From positions 1,488,001-1,552,000 of the forward strand of contig CAXXTW010000002.1 of the NCBI GenBank assembly GCA_963678255.2: a DNA stretch of 64,000 nt. The letters run 5' to 3'. The position numbers and the translations under genes were made by a program. The notes under the pieces are model-generated. The model was not told the origin of the DNA and made no database searches. It saw only the letters and a program-made list of their open reading frames with translations. Shown here piece by piece: positions 47,078 through 55,395 of the stretch. Within the stretch, counting starts at the first letter, position 1, and every line of letters starts with the position of its first letter. The DNA comes from G963678255 sp963678255. GTDB taxonomy: Bacteria > Cloacimonadota > Cloacimonadia > Cloacimonadales > WRIO01.

Positions 47078-47311
47078 CTATAACTGAATATTTACTTTTA
47101 AGTCATGTTTAAAACGAATAGGGAGGGCTTTCCAGATTTCTAGTGTGATCTTTTCTATCGAGATGATATTGGAATTTTGCTTCATTAAAAGGACTTTGTA
47201 ATACTTTCTACCCACACAGGCGTTTCCATAGGAATGGTAGCAATAAACTATTCCATCTTTTTCTCCACCTTTTGGATATTTCGTTTTTTCCCAATCCATA
47301 ATTACTCGCAT
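47078..47311 (-). CDS. Small hypothetical protein, possibly truncated
   Basis: A 77-residue protein without a family I can name (motifs YPKGGEKDG, YHSYGNAC, WKALPIRFKHDLK). The start has GAGG upstream and a good promoter at 47344-47372, so it is likely expressed. The reading frame ends in a palindrome-containing segment, suggesting 3' truncation by a repeat. Confidence 0.5.
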   Translation of the reverse strand: MRVIMDWEKTKYPKGGEKDGIVYCYHSYGNACVGRKYYKVLLMKQNSNIISIEKITLEIWKALPIRFKHDLKVNIQL

Positions 47312-47343
47312 AATAACCTCATAATTATGATTTTCTTGATAAA

Positions 47344-47372
47344 ATGATAATCAAGATGTCATTTTGTGTCAA
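47344..47372 (-). promoter_or_regulatory. Promoter of small hypothetical gene
   Basis: Minus-strand TTGACA (47367-47372), 17-nt spacer, TATCAT (47344-47349), 33 bp from the ATG at 47311. Confidence 0.6.
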
Positions 47373-47441
47373 CTGTTTTTAATTTTTTTTAGGATACCCC
47401 CAAAAATTCAACACCGTATGACTCCAGCGTAATTTGCCTAT

Positions 47442-49520
47442 CCCAACTTTCGCTAAATGAGCCTGAAACCCTGATCAATAGGGCATCGACTTTTTTTTTA
47501 GGTTCTACAATCTGAATTTCTGATTCTTTTTATGATTCGATGTGATGACGTTTTCATTTCCAATAAATCATAGATTTCTTTTGCTTTTTTTTCTGGTGTA
47601 CCTGTAATTCTAATAGAATAAGCTGTACCTTTTTTATCATGCTGAATAATCGTTGATCTCATATGTGTTAACAAATCTTCTCTGATTTCTTTCCAGCTTT
47701 TACGGAAGTTGTTCTGATTCAATTTATATGTAATACTCTTTAAAATTGAATAAGCTAACACAGAAATGAATAAATGTGATTCTATCCGGCTGTCCAATTG
47801 ATGATAGATCGGACGTGTACCAAGCTCTGTTTTTATTGATCTAAATGAGGACTCGACTTCTGTCAGAGTCATATAAAAATCCCATATCTCTTTTCCCGTA
47901 AGATCTTTATGATCCGTTTGTATAACATAACAACCAGCATAATCATCCTTCAATGGGTTTTTATCTGTTTTTTCTATTTTTATCTCTTTGACCTTCTGTT
48001 GATCTTTTTCTTCTGTTATCAAAACAAAGTTGTACTTACCTGCTATTGCTCCATAACGCTCTTTCAAACGACCAATTCGAATATTGATCTTATCAATGTT
48101 TTTGATCGTATTCTTGAAATTGGATTTGATCAAATTACTACTGTCTTCAAGAAAATTTGCTTCTTGATGATTAACTATTGCCTTCTCTTTCTTCTCTCTG
48201 CCAGTACTGAATACCAATACTTTTACGGAATCGGAGTCCTCTGTTTTCTTAATAAATATACTTTGTTTGCTTTTATCTTTATATTCCTCAAATCCGGTTA
48301 AGTCACTGAACTCTGAAGCATAATCTTTTACAAGGTTCTTTCTTTCTATTACAAAATACGAATAGCCTTCGTTCTTTAAATAGGACAAATTCTCACTTGT
48401 CGCAATCCCTCTATCCATTATTATCGAAGGTTTCTGAAATATCTCTTGTAAATTTTGCCTATGACTGAAAACCTCCTGAAGAACTTCCTTCAATGTTGCA
48501 GGTTCTGATTGATTGCCCTTGTATATCTTACTGTACACTGGAAAACCTTCCTGATCTACGACTAGAGCAAGTGTAACCAATGGACAGTCGGTACGATTTT
48601 CTTTACTCTTGCCTCGTTTACACAATTCACTTCCTACTTTATTTCCTTCAAAATAGGTATTGGTTAAATCATATAAATAGACTTTGTCGATATATGGATA
48701 TAGACTCTTAACATTACTTCTTAATTTGCGTTCGATCTGACCTTTGTGCAAGTAAAGCATATCTCCTATTTCATAGATATTGTCTTTGGATATTCGTGAA
48801 AAACAGGTTTTTAAATATTCTACGAGAACGCTTTGTTCATTGACCCACCTGTGAGTGTGAAGATCACTACCTGGGGAAATCAGTCGACCTAAGATCACTA
48901 CTTTTGCCAAATCTGTTTCTTTTTGAGAAAATCCACATGATTGTAACACCTCGTCAAACTTAAGGCGATTCCAAAATTCTATACCAACAAGTTCTGAACC
49001 AGCAAATCTTGACTGTGTCATTTCGGTTGTATCCAAATCAACTTCTACATTCTTACCTTTTTGTATTTCTGGCTTATTTTGTACTTGACCTGTGATTTTG
49101 TTATTGTATTTTATATAAGCTATATCAGCAATTTTTTCTAATTTTTCTGTAAATTTAAGTATCTGATTACCTTTGATTTTATTCTCAATTATGACAGCAA
49201 GTATTTTTTGCTCTTCTACGCTTAAATCAAAATCTCCTATATGAACAAGCATCCGTGGTTTCGGACCTTTGTCCGTCTGCACGGTCTCCATCAATTGCAG
49301 GTAAGTGTAAATCTTACCAGTCTTATTATTCTTAATCTCTTTTTTAATAATAAACATAGGACTATTATATTTACACTGGAAAACATGTCAATAATTATTT
49401 TAGCTATTTTATTTAGTATTTTAGGTTCTTTTTGGCACTTTTTCAAAATCTCGAGTCATATATATCAATCACTTACGTTCAATAAAGTGCTAAAATCAAT
49501 GATTTTTCCCGAAAGATGGG
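47442..49520 (-). mobile_element. IS1634-family insertion sequence
   Basis: Inverted repeats CCCAACTTTCG / CCCATCTTTCG (reading inward from each end) flanked by CTAT at both sides (47438-47441, 49521-49524). Inserted into the IS4-like remnant. Confidence 0.85.
47498..49357 (-). CDS. IS1634-family transposase
   Basis: A 619-residue DDE transposase of the IS1634 type. Diagnostic blocks: YDLTNTYFEGN (first Asp), SIIMDRGIATSENLSYLK (second Asp), and MTLTEVESSFRSIKTELGTRPIYHQ near residue 520-545 (Glu), then RIESHLFISVLAYSI. N-terminal ~150 residues probably bind DNA ends. ORF intact, so the element may be active. Confidence 0.93.
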   Translation of the reverse strand: MFIIKKEIKNNKTGKIYTYLQLMETVQTDKGPKPRMLVHIGDFDLSVEEQKILAVIIENKIKGNQILKFTEKLEKIADIAYIKYNNKITGQVQNKPEIQKGKNVEVDLDTTEMTQSRFAGSELVGIEFWNRLKFDEVLQSCGFSQKETDLAKVVILGRLISPGSDLHTHRWVNEQSVLVEYLKTCFSRISKDNIYEIGDMLYLHKGQIERKLRSNVKSLYPYIDKVYLYDLTNTYFEGNKVGSELCKRGKSKENRTDCPLVTLALVVDQEGFPVYSKIYKGNQSEPATLKEVLQEVFSHRQNLQEIFQKPSIIMDRGIATSENLSYLKNEGYSYFVIERKNLVKDYASEFSDLTGFEEYKDKSKQSIFIKKTEDSDSVKVLVFSTGREKKEKAIVNHQEANFLEDSSNLIKSNFKNTIKNIDKINIRIGRLKERYGAIAGKYNFVLITEEKDQQKVKEIKIEKTDKNPLKDDYAGCYVIQTDHKDLTGKEIWDFYMTLTEVESSFRSIKTELGTRPIYHQLDSRIESHLFISVLAYSILKSITYKLNQNNFRKSWKEIREDLLTHMRSTIIQHDKKGTAYSIRITGTPEKKAKEIYDLLEMKTSSHRIIKRIRNSDCRT

Positions 49521-50057
49521 CTATTATCTTCACCTTTTCCTCGTTTGTATTGTCTTGTTTTTCTTCTTTGAATAGATAAGAAAATTCTTTGGATTAGTGA
49601 AGTAATTCTGTAGTAGGCAAAGCAGTTAATCATAGTATAGTATAGTCTTTATTATGATCCATCAGATAATATAAGTAAAGCATGTCTGCTTTAATAAAAA
49701 ACTTTTTAATGTACTTCGTTGAGTTCTTCAAAAAGTTTGGCATTATCAAGAGGATACCCTACGCGTTCCTGTTTTTTTTTAAGCATGCTGTTCCTGGTAT
49801 ATACTGAACAATTTGTCTAACAATAGGATTTGAAGCTGAAAGTAGCCCTATAAGCGTTTCTTTAAAGCATTTAAAGTATGGTTTAGAAAGATTTTCAGAA
49901 AAAATGTATTTGATACTCATAATACGAAAACCGATACGAGATAATATTTTTACTCATTGGAGGTCTTAGAACCCAGTATTGACGCTTATCCGCAAGATTT
50001 ATGAATTTTTTTCGGGGTATGCCTGTATTTTCTTTGTTTTGAGTAGAGTAAGATTTT

Positions 50058-50513
50058 TTAAACCAAAGGGACGAATACTAATGGTGAGTGATGAATGGTG
50101 AAGGGTGAATTAAGGAAATGATATAATTGAGAAAGAGTTACCTGTTCTTTCATTTTAATATTTGCTTTCAATTTAGTTTTTGTTGTGAGTATTATTGATG
50201 ATATAATCTTTTGGATTTCATGAAAGTCTTCAATAATAGATTTACACATGGCTTCTGTTAAAAAATCTGATTTATATAAGAGTTCGAGCCAGTAATCTGT
50301 ATCGTTTGCTTCTTTTTGGGCAATTGCCATTTTATGAACAAAATCTTGTTTACTCTCTGCATGCTCAGCTTCTCTTACCATAGCACCAATTGAAGTTCCA
50401 CTTCTAAGTAATTGTTTTGATAAGACATATTCCAGTTTATCTTGTAGATATTTATATAGTTTCACTATTCTCAAAGCAAAATTAAATGTTTTTTCTTTAA
50501 TGATATTCTCCAT
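50058..50513 (-). CDS. Four-helix-bundle protein (23S rRNA IVS type), cassette copy 1
   Basis: A 151-residue protein. Residues 1-~118 are the S23/IVS four-helix-bundle family (KTFNFALRIVKLYKYL, LLRSGTSIGAMVREAEHAES, KEANDTDYWLELLYKS, EIQKIISSIILTTK). Family members are found in 23S rRNA intervening sequences or as accessory proteins of retroelements; biochemical role unclear. The last ~33 residues run into repeat DNA because the original stop is lost. ~93% identical to copy 2 at 53549-53908 and carried in the same flanking repeats. Confidence 0.88.
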   Translation of the reverse strand: MENIIKEKTFNFALRIVKLYKYLQDKLEYVLSKQLLRSGTSIGAMVREAEHAESKQDFVHKMAIAQKEANDTDYWLELLYKSDFLTEAMCKSIIEDFHEIQKIISSIILTTKTKLKANIKMKEQVTLSQLYHFLNSPFTIHHSPLVFVPLV

Positions 50514-50523
50514 TTATCATCCT

Positions 50524-50663
50524 TTACTTTGTTGTCATTCATTCATCATAAATTTTCTGCGAAGCAATGTAGCGTCTGCAAAATCATTATCAGGATTTCC
50601 AACATTCATCACTCATAATTCACCATTCATAATTAGATTACGTTCATAACTCATCATTCATCA
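50524..50663. repeat. Cassette flank, copy 1
   Basis: Near-identical to 53914-54040: 'catcataaatttt.tgcgaagc', then short CATTCATCA-like repeats. Marks the upstream side of the four-helix-bundle cassette. Confidence 0.7.
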
Positions 50664-50795
50664 TTAATAATCGCCCACATAATCAGTTTTTGATACAAGA
50701 TTACCATTTTGACTATAGGTATTCTTTCGAAACTTTTGACCTGTAGCTGTATAAAGCCACTCTATTCAACCACTATCAGCAAAAGTGAATTGTAT
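50664..50795 (-). pseudogene. Rhs YD-repeat fragment 1
   Basis: Minus-strand frame gives IEWLYTATGQKFRKNTYSQNG and ...SKTDYVGDY then stop, clearly an Rhs-core YD repeat; an in-frame TGA interrupts it at 50766-50768. It lacks the DHLG block that should follow, which is replaced by the four-helix cassette and IS remnant. Confidence 0.75.
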
Positions 50796-50802
50796 TGGCA
50801 TA

Positions 50803-51306
50803 TTAATCTAATTTTGCTTTAACATAGCCTACTCTTTTTATTTTGAAATAAGCATAATCTTCGGTAAAAAATGATGATGACAAATCCCCTTTAAAATGAT
50901 AAGTTTTAATAATTTCCTCTTTATCAATATCATAAATAGTAATATCAAAATACATTGGAAAGAAAGGAGAGTTAAACATTATATATCTAAAAGTACTCTC
51001 CCACAGAATAATTGGAGAAGAATAAAAATAGATTATATTGTTTTTTATATGTAATACTCGTGGCGTGGCATTAAATTTTATTCTTTTGTTATCTATAATA
51101 TAATCAGTAACAGAAAGTTTCATTTTGAGACTATCAGGATACTCTATATCAAAAATATCGCTGTAATGTCTAAAATCTAACTTTTCAATTATTTTCATAT
51201 TTTCCTTTTTCTTATCAATAAATTCTACATCATCAAAACTTGAAAAAATTACTAACAAACTGAGTATATAAGTAAAAACAAGAAAGATTGATATATATTT
51301 TATCAT
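50803..51306 (-). CDS. Candidate immunity protein for lipase-type Rhs module
   Basis: A 167-residue protein with an N-terminal transmembrane anchor (~3-21, YISIFLVFTYILSLLVIF) and a beta-rich extracytoplasmic domain of unknown family. Overlaps the lipase-like Rhs module by 4 bp (ATGA), the usual toxin-immunity arrangement. Immunity is inferred from position and membrane anchoring. Confidence 0.6.
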   Translation of the reverse strand: MIKYISIFLVFTYILSLLVIFSSFDDVEFIDKKKENMKIIEKLDFRHYSDIFDIEYPDSLKMKLSVTDYIIDNKRIKFNATPRVLHIKNNIIYFYSSPIILWESTFRYIMFNSPFFPMYFDITIYDIDKEEIIKTYHFKGDLSSSFFTEDYAYFKIKRVGYVKAKLD

Positions 51307-52220
51307 TTTAAAGCCTCCCCTGCAGCAGATATTACATCATCATTATTATGCATCGCTGAATGTGATTCTATTGGACCAGTTTCATCAATTAAGTTTGTTA
51401 CATCAATATTAACTGCATTTGGTTGCTCTCTTTTGAAATCTCCTCCAAGTAATTGAACTAAATCATTCTTATTTGATATATTAATAAATTTACCTGTCAC
51501 GCCTGTATCCAGTTGATAATCATCGCTAACTGGAGTACCTATTAGTATTAAATTATCGACTTGTATTCCATTATCTTTATGTAACCAGTTTGTTATGGCA
51601 ATTGCCATATTACCGCCATGACTATGAGCCACTAAATTAATTGTTTTATCACCTGATGTTTGATAATTTATCATGATATCATTTGCAATCAATCGGGCAC
51701 TTAAATCTCTTGTTTTACTATTAGAGCCATTCCATTCTAACTTACGGGTATGTCCTTTTTGCTCAACTAACATATTACTCCATTTTTGTACAGATCGGCC
51801 TTGCCATGTGCTATTATCACTCCAGGTTCCATGAATAAAATATGTCCATCGTCCATCTTTATCAGATGCATTTATAGGGTTATTCGCACAATAGACATAT
51901 GGACTATGAAACTCATCCGCTGGATCGATGCTATGCCATCTACCGAGAGTGGGATCATAGTACCTTGCACCATAGTGATACCAATTCAGATCGAAATCAT
52001 CGACAAGCTCTTTTCCATTGTAGGTATATTTATTCTCAGTTCCAGAAACTGAGCTTTGACCGGGCAATTTTAAACCAAATGGGTAGTAACTATCTTCTTG
52101 AATGATCGATGCGACATTGTTGTCATCTGGGGTTATTGTCATACGGACATTGCCGAGGTGATCCTTGATGTCATATTCATTCCAAAATACCTGTACATTA
52201 TTTACTGGAAATGGTCTCAA
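51303..52220 (-). CDS. Displaced Rhs C-terminal module with lipase-like domain
   Basis: 305 residues. Residues ~15-122 are the Rhs-associated core (DIKDHLGNVRMTIT, YNGKELVDDF, LNWYHYGARYYDPTLGRWHSIDP, YCANNPINASDKDG). Residues ~125-300 form an alpha/beta-hydrolase: YFIHGTWS and nucleophile motif AHSHGG with S200, plus a candidate late His/Asp. Resembles Tle-type or PGAP-like lipases. No YD repeats or signal peptide; starts at TTG behind GAAGGA. An orphan toxin tip that could recombine into the full rhs gene (inference). Confidence 0.75.
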   Translation of the reverse strand: MRPFPVNNVQVFWNEYDIKDHLGNVRMTITPDDNNVASIIQEDSYYPFGLKLPGQSSVSGTENKYTYNGKELVDDFDLNWYHYGARYYDPTLGRWHSIDPADEFHSPYVYCANNPINASDKDGRWTYFIHGTWSDNSTWQGRSVQKWSNMLVEQKGHTRKLEWNGSNSKTRDLSARLIANDIMINYQTSGDKTINLVAHSHGGNMAIAITNWLHKDNGIQVDNLILIGTPVSDDYQLDTGVTGKFINISNKNDLVQLLGGDFKREQPNAVNIDVTNLIDETGPIESHSAMHNNDDVISAAGEALK

Positions 52221-52250
52221 GCATCCTTCTTCTTTTTATAATGCTTATTT

Positions 52251-52565
52251 TTACTTCTCTAATGATTTTGAAGTGGACCAATAAGAAAAAATTTTATCTC
52301 CTTTTTCTATTGTTTCTTCAAGCATATTTTCTTCACTAAAATCTAAATTAATATATAATATATAAGTGCAATAACCCTCAGGCATTTCTCTATATTTTAT
52401 AATTTTTGTATTCTTTGGTATTAAAATATTATTATTCAAAATAAAATCTCTTTTTGTATTATAAATATGTGTATGTTTTGTTAAATATGGTAAAATATGC
52501 GAAAAAAATATACCACATATTAATCCAATGATAAAATATTTATAATTATGGTTTAGTGTCTTCAT
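52251..52565 (-). CDS. Candidate immunity protein for NlpC-like Rhs module
   Basis: 104 residues with one transmembrane helix (~10-27) and a small soluble part. Overlaps the preceding Rhs module by 20 bp. No family recognised; immunity role inferred from order. Confidence 0.5.
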   Translation of the reverse strand: MKTLNHNYKYFIIGLICGIFFSHILPYLTKHTHIYNTKRDFILNNNILIPKNTKIIKYREMPEGYCTYILYINLDFSEENMLEETIEKGDKIFSYWSTSKSLEK

Positions 52566-53310
52566 CTAGAGTCCCTTTTTGTATGGTTGGTAACTGCTTT
52601 ACATCATTTTGCATAATATCCATAATCTTTAATGCGGCTGATGTTTCTTGAGGTCTAAAAATCCCAATACTTTTAAAAAAGTTTTTAACAAACCCATTAG
52701 GTAAAGCATTTATAACAGTAGTTGTACAATTATTTAATGTTACTTTATAATTATCAACTTTCACTCCTTTACTACTTGCAGGCTTATTTGCTTTTAGATT
52801 GTTGAAATTATTCACTATTTGTTGTTCTTGTTCGGGAGAATATTTTAGTGAAAAAACTTCAATATCATCCCTCTTGTTATATTGCGTTAAGTATTCTTTT
52901 TCAGGATATTCTCTTAGTATTCCATCTCCTTTTAATCCACAGGAAGATAAAGCATCTGGATTGTATCTTCCGTATGAATAAACTGTACCATTTACATTTA
53001 AAGCAACATGTCCAGTTGGACTACCACCGCTGTGGACATATAGTTCAGTTTTTTTCCCATCCGGATCCACCAACATAATAGGATTATTCGCACAATAGAC
53101 ATATGGACTATGAAACTCATCCGCAGGATCAGATGCTTCGCAAATGCTGAGTGATAAATGATGAACGTATACTAATGGTGGATTGTGAATTATGAATTGT
53201 GAATTTGATGGTTGGCAGAAATATGATATGATCATTTTCTGCATAGAGAGGGCTTTGTGTGTTGATCCAAGATGATCTTTCTCTAGGTAATTTACATTCT
53301 TTTCTTTCAT
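52546..53310 (-). CDS. Displaced Rhs C-terminal module, permuted NlpC/LRAT-like
   Basis: 254 residues. Starts with a truncated Rhs core (EKDHLGSTHKALS), then ~40 residues encoded by inserted repeat DNA (CQPSNSQFIIHNPPL), then the core end DPADEFHSPYVYCANNP. The C-terminal domain (~86-254) has H101 in GHVALNVNG and C195 in NNCTTTVINAL, the His-before-Cys order of permuted NlpC/P60 or LRAT-like papain-fold enzymes. These are known effector domains in polymorphic toxins. The four-helix-bundle cassette lies directly upstream and seems to have split the parent gene. Confidence 0.65.
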   Translation of the reverse strand: MKEKNVNYLEKDHLGSTHKALSMQKMIISYFCQPSNSQFIIHNPPLVYVHHLSLSICEASDPADEFHSPYVYCANNPIMLVDPDGKKTELYVHSGGSPTGHVALNVNGTVYSYGRYNPDALSSCGLKGDGILREYPEKEYLTQYNKRDDIEVFSLKYSPEQEQQIVNNFNNLKANKPASSKGVKVDNYKVTLNNCTTTVINALPNGFVKNFFKSIGIFRPQETSAALKIMDIMQNDVKQLPTIQKGTLDEDTKP

Positions 53311-53548
53311 AGTAACACAGATTCCATTTCTATCATCTATTTAAAATACAGGATTAAAGCTTTCTTTTCCTCATAATAATATCCCAACTATCTATTTTTA
53401 TTTATTTATTGTCAATATTATTTTCTATGTTTTGAGTAGAGTAAGATTTTTTAAACCAAAGGGACGGATAACTAATGGTGAGTGATGAATGGTGAAGGGT
53501 GAATTACGGAAATGACATAATTGAGAATGAATTACCTGTTCTTTCATT

Positions 53549-53908
53549 TTATTTCTTGTTTTCAATTTTAGTTTTTGTTGTGAGTATTATTGATGATATA
53601 ATCTTTTGGATTTCATGAAGGTCTTTAATAATCGAATTAAACATAGATTCTGTTAAAAAATCTGAATTATATAAGAGTTCGAGCCAGTAATCTGTTTCAT
53701 TTGCTTCTTTTTGAGCGATTGCCATTTTATGAACAAAATCTTGTTTACTCTCTGCATGCTCAGCTTCTCTTACCATAGCACCAATTGAAGTTCCACTTCT
53801 AAGTAATTGTTTTGATAAGACATATTCCTGTTTTTCTTGTAGATATTTATATAGTTTCACTATTCTCAAAGCAAAATTAAATGTTTTTTCTTTAATGATA
53901 TTCTCCAT
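53549..53908 (-). CDS. Four-helix-bundle protein (23S rRNA IVS type), cassette copy 2
   Basis: 119 residues, full-length family member with the same motifs as copy 1 (GTSIGAMVREAEHAES, ANETDYWLELLYNS) and its own stop after KTKIENKK. Lies in the same ~650-bp repeat-bounded cassette. It sits between two pieces of an rhs gene. Confidence 0.9.
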   Translation of the reverse strand: MENIIKEKTFNFALRIVKLYKYLQEKQEYVLSKQLLRSGTSIGAMVREAEHAESKQDFVHKMAIAQKEANETDYWLELLYNSDFLTESMFNSIIKDLHEIQKIISSIILTTKTKIENKK

Positions 53909-54027
53909 TTATCATCCTTTACTTTGTTGTCACTCCATTCATCATAAATTTTATGCGAAGCAATGTAGCGTCTGCAAAATCATTATCAGGATTTCCAACA
54001 TTCATCACTCATAATTTACCATTCATA

Positions 54028-54141
54028 ATTAGATTACGTTTGCCACTCATAATTCACCATTCACCATTAGATTACGTTTACCACTCATAATTCACCATTC
54101 ACCATTAGATTACGTTTACCACTCATAATTCAACATTCATC
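54028..54141. repeat. 38-bp tandem repeat
   Basis: Three units of period 38 (starts 54028, 54066, 54104), each with ATTAGATTACGTTT and CACTCATAATTCA. Copy 1 of the cassette has a single unit here, so the array expanded in copy 2. Confidence 0.85.
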
Positions 54142-54147
54142 ATTAAC

Positions 54148-54278
54148 ATCGTCTGTTTTGGTAATTAAATTATAATTTACCCCATTATAGTTATAGACAT
54201 TCTTTCTAATCTTTTGACCAGATGATGTATAAAGCCACTCAATTTTCCAGTTATCTTCAATTGTATTTGATGATACTC
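54148..54278 (-). pseudogene. Rhs YD-repeat fragment 2
   Basis: Minus-strand frame reads IEDNWKIEWLYTSSGQKIRKN and LITKTDD, matching the same Rhs segment as fragment 1. It precedes the cassette, and DHLGS resumes after it at 53280, so it is the 5' part of a split rhs module. Confidence 0.75.
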
Positions 54279-54303
54279 TTTACCTGAGATTAAAACACAT
54301 TCT

Positions 54304-55395
54304 CTATTCTTCACATAGATTATATACTTTATGAATATCATAACTAATTATCCTGTTATTCTGACTGTTATGAGTAAAATTTTGTATAAAATTAATGAAG
54401 CTAGACTCCAATAAAACTTTCTTAACAACAACTTGATATTTGCCTATATCTAAATCCGAACTATAAGATACAATATTCTCATCAATCACTTTGTTTAACT
54501 CTTGATTAGTTATTTCGAATTGAGTTATCTGTTTCCCATAACCTGGTTTTAAAAGCGAAGTATTCATTTTTTTTATTTCATTATCACTAAATCCCGACCA
54601 TTGTTCAACTATTTTAACCAGTTTATTGTTATCAAACCTAAACTCAATGCTTCCTTTCTTGTTGTTTAGTTTATTATTTGGGTAAATGAGGTTATTATAA
54701 CCCTGATAGATAGGTTCTAAATAACCGATTGACTTCTCATAACTGATAACAGAGTCTTTTGTATTACCAAAAATCAAGTGATTGTTCGTGATTTTAATAT
54801 TGTTCTTAGTGTTTTCATGTTGCGGTTTTGTAAAAACTTTAAAATAATTGTAGCGATCTTCATAATTAATATTTTTTTCTAAAATTTTCTTTAAATCATA
54901 CGATTTTAAATTCCATTCTAATTCAATACGATAGGGATGAAATTGAATTCTCTGAAATAATTGTTTTATAGTATCTCCTTCCTTGTTAAAAACAAAAGAG
55001 GAATCTGATATTTTGGTTATATTAGCTATTATTATAGGAGGTCCCATTATAACAGATACTCCATGTTCACCTCGATTATTCCATTGAATAATATATTCAT
55101 AAAGCTTATTATCTTTAAAACGGAATTCCTGTGTCCCCCATCTTCCAGTATGATGACGAAATTGAAATACTAAATAATCTAATCCTTGATATTTAAGACT
55201 TAAAATAGTGTTAATTGTAGCAAATACGGAATCTTCAGGCATATCCCAGTAGTACGACCCTAAAAAATAATCCTTAGAAGCTTTTGGTTTGCTTTCTTGC
55301 ACAGAGTTATTGTTTTTAACATCTAATCCATAAGTAATAATAAAAAAACTTGATAATAGAAATACTAAAAATATAGGGTTGCTATTAACTTTCAT
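54304..55395 (-). CDS. Candidate immunity protein of main Rhs
   Basis: ~363 residues with a signal peptide or anchor (VNSNPIFLVFLLSSFFIITYG). The rest is beta-rich with two similar halves (WGTQEFRFKDNKLYEYIIQWNNRG and KGSIEFRFDNNKLVKIVEQWSG), an internal duplication. ATG shares the A of the rhs stop codon (TAATG), with GGAG upstream; the in-frame ATG at 55407 is within rhs. No family recognised. Position suggests immunity or an accessory role. Confidence 0.6.
   Translation of the reverse strand: MKVNSNPIFLVFLLSSFFIITYGLDVKNNNSVQESKPKASKDYFLGSYYWDMPEDSVFATINTILSLKYQGLDYLVFQFRHHTGRWGTQEFRFKDNKLYEYIIQWNNRGEHGVSVIMGPPIIIANITKISDSSFVFNKEGDTIKQLFQRIQFHPYRIELEWNLKSYDLKKILEKNINYEDRYNYFKVFTKPQHENTKNNIKITNNHLIFGNTKDSVISYEKSIGYLEPIYQGYNNLIYPNNKLNNKKGSIEFRFDNNKLVKIVEQWSGFSDNEIKKMNTSLLKPGYGKQITQFEITNQELNKVIDENIVSYSSDLDIGKYQVVVKKVLLESSFINFIQNFTHNSQNNRIISYDIHKVYNLCEE

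Larger units (their letters stand above)
47392..50023 (-). mobile_element. IS4-like element copy 3, remnant split by IS1634
   Basis: Left end at 47392 (GGATACCCCC...), right end at 50011-50023 (CGGGGTATGCC). Interrupted at 47441/49521 by an IS1634-family element. Internal parts missing: transposase fragments at 49521-49712 (C-terminal) and 49713-49890 (N-terminal) are joined with the core deleted and frameshifts. Dead. Confidence 0.8.

Noticed and set aside
45139..50513. Diversity-generating retroelement (reverse transcriptase plus Avd-like four-helix protein)
   Set aside because: The reverse transcriptase has group II intron maturase features and a domain V beside it; the four-helix proteins are carried in repeat cassettes, and no template/variable repeat pair was seen.
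54028..54141. CRISPR-like repeats
   Set aside because: Plain 38-bp tandem repeat without variable spacers.
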